64,000 bases of DNA from Leptodesmis sichuanensis A121 (GTDB lineage: Bacteria; Cyanobacteriota; Cyanobacteriia; Leptolyngbyales; Leptolyngbyaceae): NCBI RefSeq assembly GCF_021379005.1, contig NZ_CP075171.1, positions 3,906,001 through 3,970,000 on the forward strand. The letters run 5' to 3'. The notes beneath the pieces were generated by a model. It worked only from the letters and a program-made list of their open reading frames with translations. It was not told where the DNA came from and searched no databases. This document shows positions 37,402 through 46,221 of the stretch, piece after piece. The stretch's first letter is position 1. Each line of letters starts with the position of its first letter. The translations under genes and the position numbers were made by a program.

Positions 37402-37965
37402 TCAGTCAAACAAATTAAGTTGCTGGGAAATTGTGTTTGCATTGGGATCAGCAGAACGCAAGATCAGTCCATGCTTCTCCAAACCCCCAAGACGATTAAT
37501 ATTCTCAATGATCATCGGTAAACAATACTCTCCCATACGTTCCCGGACATCACGGCTGCTGAATCGCAGCGTTCGCCATCCCAATGTTTCCAGGTCATTG
37601 TCTCGGCGTTTGTCTTGAAGAACTCGATCCTTGACTGAGTGATAGGTATCTCCATCTGCCTCAACATTGATTCTGCCCTGATTGCAGTAAATCGCAAAAT
37701 CAAGCTGATAAGTTCCCTTGCTGGTTTTCACAGATTCTTGCCGTTCAGCATCTATCCCTAGGCGTTTCATGGCTACCCATAATTCATCTTCCAAAGGGCT
37801 GTCGTTCCACAAATCGTTGATTTCACTAGCTTGCTGTAACTTCTCTAAGGTGGTGGGAATAAAGGTAATCCGGCGAAACCGTTTGCTGATAATGCATTGA
37901 GGAAGCTGCTGCAGAGGACATAATTCAATCTTGTAGTACTGCTTTTGGGCCTTCTGTCCGGGCAA
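37402..37965 (-). CDS. DUF559-type PD-(D/E)xK nuclease with clamp-like C-terminus
   Basis: A 187-residue protein from TTG 37965; a TAG in frame 11 codons earlier leaves no other start. Residues about 55-165 are a DUF559/Vsr-like endonuclease core: SPLEDELWVAMKRLGI, YQLDFAIYCNQGRINVEADGDTYH (the D...ExD pair) and GWRTLRFSSRDVRE. The N-terminal 50 residues (PQCIISKRFRRITFIPTTLEKL) are a family-specific lead. The very C-terminus, QQLNLFD, fits the beta-clamp-binding consensus QLxLF. Convergent with the desulfurase gene. The cellular role is unknown; repair or a restriction-like role is possible. Confidence 0.7.
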   Translation of the reverse strand: MPGQKAQKQYYKIELCPLQQLPQCIISKRFRRITFIPTTLEKLQQASEINDLWNDSPLEDELWVAMKRLGIDAERQESVKTSKGTYQLDFAIYCNQGRINVEADGDTYHSVKDRVLQDKRRDNDLETLGWRTLRFSSRDVRERMGEYCLPMIIENINRLGGLEKHGLILRSADPNANTISQQLNLFD

Positions 37966-38216
37966 CTCGTCTGGAAATAACAGCTTAGAGCCAGTATTCC
38001 CCTAACTTGTGTTCCGCTACTGCCTAACATTGAGCAACCCTACCTCCGAAATCACTGATTAGTAGAGGTGTTTTAATCCAAAATCGAAAATCTAAAATTG
38101 ACCCACTCCAGGATTAATTTCTCAGGATTCCCCTTGCTCTTTCTCAGATACGTTAATATTAATTAACACAGTACACTCGATAAAACTCCACATTTGATAT
38201 AGGAGGACAGACCCCG

Positions 38217-40088
38217 GTGAATAAGCGGTGGAGAAATGTAGGACTTTATGCATTGCTGGCGATCGTGGTGATTTCGCTGGCAACGGCCTTTATTGATGGT
38301 CGGCAGCCTCAGAGCAGAAATACCATGCCCTATAGTGATTTTATTCAACGGGTTGAGGCGGGCAAACCGAAGGCCGGAGAAACAGAAAATACAAAAATTG
38401 GTAAGGTTCGGATTAGCGCCGATCGCTCGGTTGCCCGGTTCCGGGAAGGCAACACCGAGGTATCTGTGAATCTGCCCAATGACCCCGAACTGATTGATAT
38501 TTTGACCAAGGACGGTGTAGATATTGCCGTCATGCCTCAAGCGGAAGGAGGCGACTTCTGGTTCAAGGCTCTCAGCAGTCTGTTCTTCCCCATCTTGTTA
38601 CTCGTCGGTCTGTTCTTCTTGCTGCGGCGTGCTCAAAACGGCCCTGGCAGTCAGGCGATGAACTTTGGTAAGTCCAAGGCACGGGTACAAATGGAGCCAC
38701 AGACGCAGGTGACGTTTGGTGATGTGGCTGGAATTGATCAGGCCAAACTGGAACTGAGCGAAGTGGTAGATTTCTTGAAGAACGCCGATCGCTTCACCGC
38801 CGTTGGAGCCAAGATTCCCAAGGGTGTGCTCCTGGTTGGGCCTCCGGGAACCGGTAAAACTCTGTTAGCGCGGGCGGTAGCTGGAGAAGCAGGCGTTCCC
38901 TTCTTTTCCATCTCTGGTTCCGAGTTCGTGGAAATGTTCGTGGGGGTAGGTGCTTCCCGCGTGCGTGACCTATTTGAGCAAGCCAAAGCCAATGCCCCCT
39001 GTATCGTCTTTATCGATGAAATTGATGCGGTTGGTCGGCAACGGGGTGCTGGTTTAGGTGGCGGCAACGACGAACGGGAACAAACCCTGAACCAGTTGCT
39101 GACCGAAATGGATGGCTTTGAGGGCAATACGGGCATCATCATCATTGCGGCTACCAACCGTCCTGATGTTTTGGATGCGGCGCTTCTGCGTCCTGGTCGC
39201 TTTGACCGTCAGGTGGTGGTCGATCGCCCTGATTATGCAGGTCGTCTGGAAATTCTGCGCGTTCACGCTCGTGGTAAGACTCTGGCGAAGGACGTGGATC
39301 TGGAGAAGATCGCCCGTCGGACTCCAGGTTTCACAGGTGCCGACTTGTCCAACTTGCTGAATGAAGCGGCGATTCTGGCGGCTCGGCGGAATTTAACCGA
39401 AATTTCGATGGATGAGATCAATGATGCGATCGATCGGGTACTGGCTGGCCCAGAAAAGAAAGATCGCGTCATGAGCGAAAAGCGGAAGACCCTGGTGGCT
39501 TACCATGAAGCTGGCCATGCTCTGGTGGGTGCTCTGATGCCGGACTACGATCCTGTGCAAAAGATCAGCATTATTCCTCGTGGCCGTGCGGGTGGCCTAA
39601 CCTGGTTCACTCCTAACGAAGACCGCATGGATTCTGGCCTGTATTCCCGTTCCTACCTGCAAAACCAGATGGCAGTGGCGCTGGGTGGCCGGATTGCAGA
39701 AGAACTGGTCTTTGGCGAAGAGGAAGTGACCACTGGGGCTTCCAATGACTTGCAGCAAGTGGCTCGCGTAGCACGGCAAATGGTAACTCGCTTCGGCATG
39801 AGCGATCGCCTAGGGCCAGTCGCCTTAGGTCGTCAGCAGGGCAATATGTTCCTGGGGCGAGATATTGCGGCGGAGCGGGACTTCTCTGAAGAAACTGCAG
39901 CGGCGATCGACGATGAAGTGCGGAATCTGGTTGAACAAGCCTATCGTCGTGCGAAGGCGGTTCTAGCCAGTAACCGGCATGTCCTGGATCAACTCGCTGA
40001 TATGTTGATTGACAAGGAGACCGTAGATGCTGAGGAATTGCAAGAACTCTTAGCGCATAGCGATGTGAAGGTCGCCTCGATCGCCTAG
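38217..40088 (+). CDS. ftsH: ATP-dependent zinc metalloprotease FtsH
   Basis: A 623-residue membrane-bound AAA+ protease involved in membrane-protein quality control. Two helices (about 8-26 and 118-137) flank a small lumenal/periplasmic domain. AAA: Walker A GPPGTGKT (208-215), Walker B FIDEID (265-270), [22 protein letters not shown]. Protease: zinc site HEAGH (430-434) and the third ligand in [17 protein letters not shown] start with GGAGG upstream. The N-terminus [14 protein letters not shown] recalls the essential FtsH3-type paralogue of cyanobacteria, but I cannot be sure which paralogue it is. A terminator follows. Confidence 0.93.
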   Translation: MNKRWRNVGLYALLAIVVISLATAFIDGRQPQSRNTMPYSDFIQRVEAGKPKAGETENTKIGKVRISADRSVARFREGNTEVSVNLPNDPELIDILTKDGVDIAVMPQAEGGDFWFKALSSLFFPILLLVGLFFLLRRAQNGPGSQAMNFGKSKARVQMEPQTQVTFGDVAGIDQAKLELSEVVDFLKNADRFTAVGAKIPKGVLLVGPPGTGKTLLARAVAGEAGVPFFSISGSEFVEMFVGVGASRVRDLFEQAKANAPCIVFIDEIDAVGRQRGAGLGGGNDEREQTLNQLLTEMDGFEGNTGIIIIAATNRPDVLDAALLRPGRFDRQVVVDRPDYAGRLEILRVHARGKTLAKDVDLEKIARRTPGFTGADLSNLLNEAAILAARRNLTEISMDEINDAIDRVLAGPEKKDRVMSEKRKTLVAYHEAGHALVGALMPDYDPVQKISIIPRGRAGGLTWFTPNEDRMDSGLYSRSYLQNQMAVALGGRIAEELVFGEEEVTTGASNDLQQVARVARQMVTRFGMSDRLGPVALGRQQGNMFLGRDIAAERDFSEETAAAIDDEVRNLVEQAYRRAKAVLASNRHVLDQLADMLIDKETVDAEELQELLAHSDVKVASIA

Positions 40089-40181
40089 AGTTGTAGCAAA
40101 AACTCGGTTTCTGCTGCTGAATGCTGCTGTTGCAGATGCTGATGCAGAAACCCGGTTGCTTCACCTGTAACAGATATTAAG

Positions 40182-40216
40182 AGGGGTTAACTCAGTTAAG
40201 AGCTAACCCCTTTTTT
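40182..40216 (+). terminator. Rho-independent terminator after ftsH
   Basis: AGGGGTTA and TAACCCCT pair across a 14-base loop and are followed by TTTTTT. It ends the ftsH transcript. Confidence 0.9.
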
Positions 40217-40296
40217 GATATGCAACCGTCAGTATGAATTGCAGTTCGTCATTAGCCATCTAGTTTTTACGAAAAATGACGCATGACGTATGCCTC

Positions 40297-42315
40297 CTAA
40301 AGCTGACTACACTGGTCAAGCCATTCCTGATAGGCTTGCTGCAATTTGCCATCTTCAAGTTCAATTTCAATTCGGACACTCTTGCAGCGATTTTGCAGTG
40401 CTTTAGCGATCGCTTCTAAAGCCTGACTGGCTACCGCAGGAGAGGCGAATTCGCCTGAAACCGTTGGCTTATCCTCGGTTCCGGCTAGCTCGATATTGTC
40501 CAAGGCACCCTGGCTTAAATCCACTTCCGCCAGGGACTTCCGCTCTGGACTGACTTGCTCAATAATCAGCTTTTCGTAGCGGACGGGAACCTGCACCATG
40601 CGCGTTTCAATCTGCTTGCGAATGATGACTTCTCCCACCTTACGACGCTGATATTCAACGTTTAATTGTTCTTCTAGTAAGGGCAACTCGGTATTCAGTT
40701 CCTCTGCAGGTTGGGCAGGAGCACTGGTAATCTCTTCAGTCACATTTTCCACTGGCTCCTCCTGATTCCGGTCAGGGGAACTACCAGCCGCAAATCCGGC
40801 AGCTAGTCCTGCGGCTCCAACTCCTGCTGCGGCCAACCACTCACCGTGAATTTCTGGTTCATTCACAGGAGGGGACTCCAATTGCAAATTATCTTGCTCA
40901 TCGCTGACAGGTGGGCTGGTGGATTCTTCATCGGGTGCTACATCCAAAGAACCAGCCAGTGATATATCGGATGGCTGCTCCAGCAGATCGTCACTCTGGA
41001 AGTCAATTGGCTCCAGATTGAGTGAACTGTCAGGCAGTTGATCAGATGGTTGGTCGATAAGTTCGTCAAAGGTAGGGGCAGCGTCTTCTACAGTATCGGG
41101 ATGCTCACCAACAATATCCAGGTCGGCCAGGGAAGAGATTGTATCCGGGGCAGACACATCGAAGGCAAAGTCTGCATTTTCTAATGTGAAATCGGACGCT
41201 TCTTGACTTGTAGCTGTATCAGTCCAATCTAAATTTGGCAACTCTTCGGCTGAAGCAGGGGTAAATTCGGTTGCTTCTTCAGGCGTATTGCCATCGCTCC
41301 AATCCAGATCCGGCAATTCTTCACCTGAAGCCGCAGCAAAATCATGCGAACTTGCCTCTGTGGTGCTGCTGCTCCAATCTAGATCTGGCAATTTTTCACC
41401 GGGTGCCAGGGTCGCATCAACATCTAAATCTGGTAATGCCCCGGCAAAGGGATTGGCAGATTCATCTGCTGACAGAGACTCAGTGCCCAACAAACCTTCT
41501 TCGCCCACATCCAAAGCCGGAGGTTCCGGGGTCAAAGATTCTAAATCCAAATTGAGTTCAAAGCTGTTAGAAGTATCTGCTGGTTCAGCAAAGGTTCCCA
41601 ACTCTGACCAGTCATTATCCAGTTGCAAATCCAGGTGTTCTAGTTCGCTAGCCAGACTCTCAGAGGATTCAGGTGCAAAACTGAAACTGGGCGTTGCGGA
41701 TGCCGCAGTCTGATCCCAGGCAAATACGTCCTCAGACTGATTTTGACTGGATAGTTCCCAATTCTGCGACAGAGCATCAACTTCAGCCGCGATCGAGTCC
41801 TCTGGCTCTGTAGTAAATAAAGACTGCGCCAGTTCTAAATCTGCCGCCGTAGGTTGGGCAGGATGTTCCTCGCTGAGGAAAGCAGAATGCTCTGGGAAAG
41901 AGCTTTCCTCTGAGAAAGACAAATCCGGGAAGGATGCGGCTGAAGCAGCAGATGCGGTCTGTTCCAGGGCTTCCAGGGAGGGTGCGCCTTCAGAGGGAGA
42001 GTATTCTGGCAAAAACTGAGTGTCTGCTTTCGTGATATCGACAAATACAGATTGGGTCTGAACACTGACTTTTTTGATACGCCGCCCATTCAGCAAGACA
42101 GAAGTTGCATCCGCCAGGGCAATCACAAGGTTTAATTGGTGCCCTGCATCTAGAATCAGGTCGGTGATTTCTCCCAGTGGTTGCCCCAGTTCATCAATTA
42201 CGGTGAAGTGGTGCAGTTTACTTTTGAGATTATTCAAGTTGTCCAGCAGGGTTCTCAGGCGATCGCTGTCTGAATCTGAGGAATCGATAGGTCTTGCAGA
42301 ATATTGGTTACTCAT
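40297..42315 (-). CDS. PRC-barrel / DUF2382 stress-type protein with acidic repeats
   Basis: A 672-residue protein. Residues about 30-100 resemble a PRC-barrel (FTVIDELGQPLGEITDLILD). A long acidic Ser/Glu/Asp/Ala region (about 110-530) contains degenerate repeats with LPDLDWS/LPNLDWT cores spaced about 28 residues apart. A short Ala/Gly hydrophobic stretch (AAAGVGAAGLAAGFAAG) follows, then DUF2382 (about 545-590: LPLLEEQLNVEYQRRKVGEV, RMVQVPVRYEKLIIEQVSPE) and a C-terminal helical part. DUF2382 proteins include YsnF/AvaK stress and akinete proteins. A second DUF2382-like gene lies 65 bases upstream. Exact function unknown. Confidence 0.75.
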   Translation of the reverse strand: MSNQYSARPIDSSDSDSDRLRTLLDNLNNLKSKLHHFTVIDELGQPLGEITDLILDAGHQLNLVIALADATSVLLNGRRIKKVSVQTQSVFVDITKADTQFLPEYSPSEGAPSLEALEQTASAASAASFPDLSFSEESSFPEHSAFLSEEHPAQPTAADLELAQSLFTTEPEDSIAAEVDALSQNWELSSQNQSEDVFAWDQTAASATPSFSFAPESSESLASELEHLDLQLDNDWSELGTFAEPADTSNSFELNLDLESLTPEPPALDVGEEGLLGTESLSADESANPFAGALPDLDVDATLAPGEKLPDLDWSSSTTEASSHDFAAASGEELPDLDWSDGNTPEEATEFTPASAEELPNLDWTDTATSQEASDFTLENADFAFDVSAPDTISSLADLDIVGEHPDTVEDAAPTFDELIDQPSDQLPDSSLNLEPIDFQSDDLLEQPSDISLAGSLDVAPDEESTSPPVSDEQDNLQLESPPVNEPEIHGEWLAAAGVGAAGLAAGFAAGSSPDRNQEEPVENVTEEITSAPAQPAEELNTELPLLEEQLNVEYQRRKVGEVIIRKQIETRMVQVPVRYEKLIIEQVSPERKSLAEVDLSQGALDNIELAGTEDKPTVSGEFASPAVASQALEAIAKALQNRCKSVRIEIELEDGKLQQAYQEWLDQCSQL

Positions 42316-42380
42316 TGTCCTGCCTTTAAAGGAACGGAAGTTAGCGCATCAAAACGACGATGGGTTCAATTTTTAGCTGG

Positions 42381-42623
42381 TTAGGAATCCAAGTTAATCA
42401 CTTTCTTGATATAAACCTTTTCACTCGCTACAGTTTTGCGATGAATTGTAGGAACTTCTTCATACAGTTCAATTCGAATCACTTCACTGTCTTGAAAATT
42501 TAATTGCTGACTCACCTCTGCTGCGGCAGGGTGTGAAGAAACTGCAGCTTCATTAGCTTGCTGAGTCCCTGATTGATCTGAACTGTGCATAGCTGTGCTG
42601 ACTGCAAACTGATCACTTTCCAT
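42381..42623 (-). CDS. Short DUF2382-like protein
   Basis: An 80-residue protein whose C-terminal half (about 45-78: SEVIRIELYEEVPTIHRKTV, then SEKVYIKKVI) is a half-length DUF2382 strand-helix unit, with a Ser/Gln/Ala-rich lead. It immediately precedes the large PRC-barrel/DUF2382 gene on the same strand and probably shares its operon and role. Confidence 0.6.
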   Translation of the reverse strand: MESDQFAVSTAMHSSDQSGTQQANEAAVSSHPAAAEVSQQLNFQDSEVIRIELYEEVPTIHRKTVASEKVYIKKVINLDS

Positions 42624-42961
42624 ATTTCAACCTCTTCCCGGATCTCATTCATCAATTAATGAGGATGCTGTCGCTACAACAGTCCTGTATTTATCTCGCG
42701 ATCGCCAAATCAAAGGTGTTTTCGCAGGTCATTGGGGCGCAAATAACTCTAGATGTGATTACCATGATATTAAAGATTTTCTAATCAGGATTTTTTTCTT
42801 GTCCATTCGATACCTAGGAACAAGCACATCTGGCCCTGTTCAACTCACGAAAAACGCAAAGTTTTGATGAGGGAATGCGAGGGCATGTTTAAACAGCCCC
42901 TGGGTCAAGAGTTCCCCCATCAATCGCTAAATTACCTAAATGCTTTACTTATTTTCTTAAG
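42624..42961. other. Divergent intergenic region
   Basis: A 338-base gap between the DUF2382 pair (left) and eda (right). Apart from A/T-rich stretches that should be promoters, I see no hairpin, repeat, tRNA or gene. Confidence 0.4.
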
Positions 42962-43657
42962 GTGGAATTACACTCCTGGTTTCTGGCTCTTCATCGTTCT
43001 CCTGTGATTGCTGTAATCCGTGCTCCTGAATTTACGGTCGGCTTGAAGATGGCCAAAGCAGTTGTTGCGGGCGGCATTCAGCTTGTGGAAATTACCTGGA
43101 ACAGCGATCGCGCTGCAGATTTAATCAACCATCTGCGGCAAAAATTGCCCAACTGCCTGATCGGTGCAGGAACGTTACTGACGTTGGAGCAGGAACAGCA
43201 GGCGATCGCAGCAGGCGCTCAGTTTCTGTTTACCCCTCATGTCAGCGGTGAGTTGATTCAAAATGCCCTGTCTCAACAGGTTCCGATCGTGGCAGGAGCA
43301 CTCTCGCCCAGCGAAATAGTTCAGGCATGGCAGGCTGGAGCGACCTGTGTCAAGGTTTTTCCAGTACAGGCTTTAGGTGGAGCGACCTACATTCACAGTT
43401 TGCAGGGGCCTCTGGGGCATATTCCGCTGATTCCAACGGGTGGGGTAACGCTGAAGAATACGCCAGACCTGCTGCAGGCTGGAGCGGTCGCCGTGGGGCT
43501 GGCAGGAGATTTATTTCCCAAGGAAGTGATACAGCAGGGCAAGTGGATGGCAATCACCCAACGGGCCAGAACCCTCATGGAGAGTTTGCATGGCTGCCGA
43601 CAGAATGGGACGATCGCGATTGATAACGGCTTACAAAGAAATATCGAGAAATTTTAA
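42962..43657 (+). CDS. eda: KHG/KDPG aldolase
   Basis: Splits 2-keto-3-deoxy-6-phosphogluconate to pyruvate and glyceraldehyde-3-phosphate (Entner-Doudoroff), or 4-hydroxy-2-oxoglutarate to pyruvate and glyoxylate. The 231-residue TIM barrel has the catalytic Glu43 (LVEITWN) and the Schiff-base Lys131 (TCVKVFPVQALGG), plus GAGTLLT (68-74) and PTGGV. GTG start at 42962 after a TTAAGG-like site. The C-terminal 25 residues are an extension. Monocistronic; no edd nearby. Confidence 0.9.
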   Translation: MELHSWFLALHRSPVIAVIRAPEFTVGLKMAKAVVAGGIQLVEITWNSDRAADLINHLRQKLPNCLIGAGTLLTLEQEQQAIAAGAQFLFTPHVSGELIQNALSQQVPIVAGALSPSEIVQAWQAGATCVKVFPVQALGGATYIHSLQGPLGHIPLIPTGGVTLKNTPDLLQAGAVAVGLAGDLFPKEVIQQGKWMAITQRARTLMESLHGCRQNGTIAIDNGLQRNIEKF

Positions 43658-43722
43658 AGTTCGTGATGGCGGCTTCCCAACCCCCTATGGAGCGGGCATA
43701 GGATGGTGTCAGGAGTGACGAT

Positions 43723-44238
43723 ATGAACGATTTACTGTCTGCTTTGCGCCATCCCAGAGTGGTGGTTAGTTCTCTGTTTCTGCTGTCGATCATTTATTTT
43801 TTGCCAGATCCCTGCTTTTCCCAGTCTGGGGAACCCAGTCCACCCAGTAGCGTTACGGTGGCTTTGGCAGACCTGAAACAATCGGGACGGCGATGGATTG
43901 AGATCAATCTAACCAGCCAGCGATTGATTGCCTGGGAGGGAGGAGTTCCCGTATATGCGGTTATTATCTCTACTGGGAAGTCATCCACCCCTACTCCCAC
44001 GGGCGTGTTTGCGATTCAAACCCGTCACCGCTCGACCCGTATGCAGGGAGCAGACTATGATGTCCCCGATGTGCCCTACACCATGTACTATTACGGGGGG
44101 TATGCGATTCATGGGGCTTACTGGCATAACCGCTTTGGCACTCCGGTCAGTCATGGCTGCATTAATGTGGCGGTTGACCATGCCCGCTGGTTATTTTACT
44201 GGGCTGCTGTGGGAACGCCTGTGGTAGTTCACCGTTAG
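43723..44238 (+). CDS. L,D-transpeptidase (YkuD family)
   Basis: A 171-residue exported peptidoglycan cross-linking enzyme. The N-terminal hydrophobic segment (about 13-33) is a signal or anchor. The YkuD domain (about 57-170) contains INLTSQRLIAWEGG, PTPTGVF and the active-site motif HGCINV (144-149) with Cys146. A short family member. It lies 11 bases upstream of the degenerate Nudix gene and is probably co-transcribed with it. Confidence 0.9.
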   Translation: MNDLLSALRHPRVVVSSLFLLSIIYFLPDPCFSQSGEPSPPSSVTVALADLKQSGRRWIEINLTSQRLIAWEGGVPVYAVIISTGKSSTPTPTGVFAIQTRHRSTRMQGADYDVPDVPYTMYYYGGYAIHGAYWHNRFGTPVSHGCINVAVDHARWLFYWAAVGTPVVVHR

Positions 44239-44249
44239 GACGATCGCTG

Positions 44250-44819
44250 ATGACTGAAACTGGGCCTTATTGGGAAACCCGCGATCGCTTTCTAGATCTG
44301 CGATCGCATTGGTTCCGGTTAATTGGCGAGCATTTGCTGAATGACCAGGGGCAGTTGCTGGAATACTGGCGTGTGGAGCGGGCACATTCTGTCATTGTGC
44401 TGCCCATTCAAGGCAATCAGATCATCCTTATGGCTCCTGATTTTCGTCCCGGTGTGGGTCAACCAACCTATGACTTTCCAGGAGGGCGATTACCGGACGA
44501 CCAGACTCCAGCGCAGGCCGCTCCAGTTATTCTAGGTCGAGAGTTGGGGATTGAGCCAACCGCGATCGCCCAGCTTACTCCGATCAACTCAGAAGCTTGG
44601 TTGGTGAACAGTTCTTTTTCCAATCAGAAACTCTACGGCTTTGTGGCTCATTTACAGCCCTCGGTTCAGATTCCTGCCGATCGTCAAGGGCCAACGTTTG
44701 CGATCGACCCGGAAGGTATGCATTCCCTACTCGCTATTCTCAACTGTTTGCAATGCCGCGCTCTGGCGTTGGAATGGTGGCTGAATCACCCTAGTTCCTC
44801 AAGGACTGCCCCTGCATGA
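44250..44819 (+). CDS. Nudix-fold protein with degenerate Nudix box
   Basis: A 189-residue Nudix-fold protein similar in layout to ADP-ribose-type pyrophosphatases: SVIVLPIQGNQIILMAPDFR, PTYDFPGGRLPDDQTPAQAA, then GRELGIEPT. Compared with the box Gx5Ex7REUxEExGU, the first Glu is Gln, Arg-Glu is Val-Ile and the first Glu of the EE pair is Arg; only one of four key acids remains. Hydrolysis is therefore unlikely and a ligand-binding or regulatory role is more plausible (inference). Eleven bases after the L,D-transpeptidase gene. Confidence 0.75.
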   Translation: MTETGPYWETRDRFLDLRSHWFRLIGEHLLNDQGQLLEYWRVERAHSVIVLPIQGNQIILMAPDFRPGVGQPTYDFPGGRLPDDQTPAQAAPVILGRELGIEPTAIAQLTPINSEAWLVNSSFSNQKLYGFVAHLQPSVQIPADRQGPTFAIDPEGMHSLLAILNCLQCRALALEWWLNHPSSSRTAPA

Positions 44820-44833
44820 GATAACAGTTGAAA

Positions 44834-44906
44834 CGGGCTCAACAGGATTCGAACCTGTGACCGATCGCTTAGAAGGCGATTGCTCTATCCACTGAGCTAT
44901 GAGCCC
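44834..44906 (-). tRNA. tRNA-Arg (TCT)
   Basis: A full 73-nt cloverleaf: acceptor GGGCTCA/TGAGCCC, D-stem GCTC/GAGC, anticodon stem ATCGC/GCGAT with loop CTTCTAA (anticodon TCT), TpsiC stem ACAGG/CCTGT with TTCGAAT loop, discriminator G. CCA is not encoded. Confidence 0.97.
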
Positions 44907-45328
44907 CGGCTACTAATATGGAAATGGATCTCACCAACACTCCACTCCATTTTAAGGAGCTTCATGGAAAAAACGTTAACCCATCAGCCATTTATTTCAT
45001 GAAATGTCAGTTGTCCTGAACAACAAACTGTTCTAGCTTACAGTATTGTTGATTGTCCCCTCCAAGCAACCTGGGCACTGAGAGCATGTCACCTTTGCAG
45101 GTTCTCATCCCCCAGCCCCTTCTCCAAACCTGGGAGAAGGGGAGCCGAGCCATCTCAAAGTCCCTCTCCTAATTTGGGAGAGGGATTTAGGGTGAGGGCA
45201 AAAGTGACATGCACCCTGGGCACTCCCTCCTCTCTAAAACTAAGGAAGGTCAAGCTTCAATCCTTTGAGCGGCCTATCCGATGTACACTAAAAGCCCAAA
45301 AGTGGGAATTCCATAAGTTGAGGTTTGC
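44907..45328. other. Gap holding a MITE-like element
   Basis: A 422-base gap between the tRNA and the next small frame. Its main content is the terminal-inverted-repeat unit at 45080-45214. The rest shows no gene. Confidence 0.45.
45070..45224. mobile_element. MITE-like element with 10-bp target duplication
   Basis: A 135-base unit (45080-45214) is flanked by the exact direct repeat CCTGGGCACT (45070-45079 and 45215-45224). Its ends are inverted: GCATGTCACCTTTGC on the left and, on the other strand, GCATGTCACTTTTGC on the right (14 of 15). The interior holds CCCTTCTCC...GGAGAAGGG and CCCTCTCC...GGGAGAGGG hairpins. No coding capacity. This is the structure of a miniature transposable element; its right half is related to 50732-50770. 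Confidence 0.8.
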
Positions 45329-45487
45329 ATGAGCCGGATTAAAATTAACAAACCCAGCGCTATCAAACCCAACAACCAGACACTTTCTTCCGGGTCATCA
45401 AGGCTATGTCCAGAAGATTGGTCTGGGGTACTTCCGGTTCACTTCAGATCCCGACAGGAGAAATTGCTAGTGTCATGTTTATTCTGA
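45329..45487 (+). CDS. Possible 52-aa protein, coupled to the next gene
   Basis: ATG 45329 has GAGG six bases before it and reads MSRIKINKPSAIKPNNQTLS, then RLCPEDWSG, to TGA at 45485-45487. Its end overlaps by 13 bases the ATG 45475 of the next gene, which lacks a well-spaced ribosome site of its own, so translational coupling is plausible. Too short to assign; it may be a real small protein or a leader peptide. Confidence 0.4.
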   Translation: MSRIKINKPSAIKPNNQTLSSGSSRLCPEDWSGVLPVHFRSRQEKLLVSCLF

Positions 45488-46143
45488 AACGGCAGGATGT
45501 TGAGATCTCTAGCATTCAGCACCCCAAACGGGATCAGCAAATTCCTATTTTGACTTATCAGGGACAAACGTTTCGCCTGATCAGTGTCTTTAGTGCCGCT
45601 CAGGAAGAAGATGCTAAAGCCTTCTGGCGAGAATTAACAGATAACCAGGGCAAAGCCTGCGTGCTGCTGGAAGAACCGGAACGGTACAGTGTTTGGGGTA
45701 AAATTCGGCTGGATCAGTTTGCCCATGAAGCGGAACCGACTCACGACTATACAGCCAATCCGGTTTATGTGAAAGGGTGCCTTTTGATGCTGCAAGCCCT
45801 GTCGATCGATATCGAAGATTTACTGGGCCATCGACAGGCAGGACTCTTTCAAAAAGACCTAACGGATGTCTTCAAACAATGGCGGTTTCCCCAAGCCGAT
45901 ACTCCAGAGGCGATTAATCACCTGCTGACAATGGATCCTCTGAATACTGGTCACCTTCCTGCCTGGCAGGAACATCACCTTAATACTTTGTTACAAGAAC
46001 TGCACCGCATCGGTAAATCCTACTTTGGCAATACCAGCTTTACCCCCCGCGCTGTAGATGCCATCCAGGACTTACCTCCAGCCGATAGCCAGCAATTTTT
46101 GGCCTGGTTAAAGCAATCTCCTCCTGGAAAGCTATGGCGCTAG
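45475..46143 (+). CDS. Conserved hypothetical protein, 222 aa
   Basis: A soluble 222-residue protein if started at ATG 45475 (MFILKRQDVEISSIQHPKRD). An upstream ATG at 45406 would add 23 residues that read like non-coding sequence and overlap the small frame before it. The protein has LTYQGQTFRLISVFSAAQEE, LEEPERYSVWGKIRLDQF, and a C-terminal helical half ending QQFLAWLKQSPPGKLWR. No motif or family name recognised. It is cytosolic by composition. Confidence 0.7.
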   Translation: MFILKRQDVEISSIQHPKRDQQIPILTYQGQTFRLISVFSAAQEEDAKAFWRELTDNQGKACVLLEEPERYSVWGKIRLDQFAHEAEPTHDYTANPVYVKGCLLMLQALSIDIEDLLGHRQAGLFQKDLTDVFKQWRFPQADTPEAINHLLTMDPLNTGHLPAWQEHHLNTLLQELHRIGKSYFGNTSFTPRAVDAIQDLPPADSQQFLAWLKQSPPGKLWR

Positions 46144-46221
46144 GTTAAAGAATTTTGGATGAATGGTGCGATCGTTCTTCAGGTATGGGACGCTTGCTTG
46201 AAATACGACGGCTAAAATAGC

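Noticed and set aside
36169-37965. DNA phosphorothioation (Dnd) locus, because a cysteine desulfurase adjoins a nuclease
   Set aside because: No dndB, dndC, dndD or dndE is present, the two genes are convergent, and the desulfurase looks like a housekeeping IscS/NifS type.
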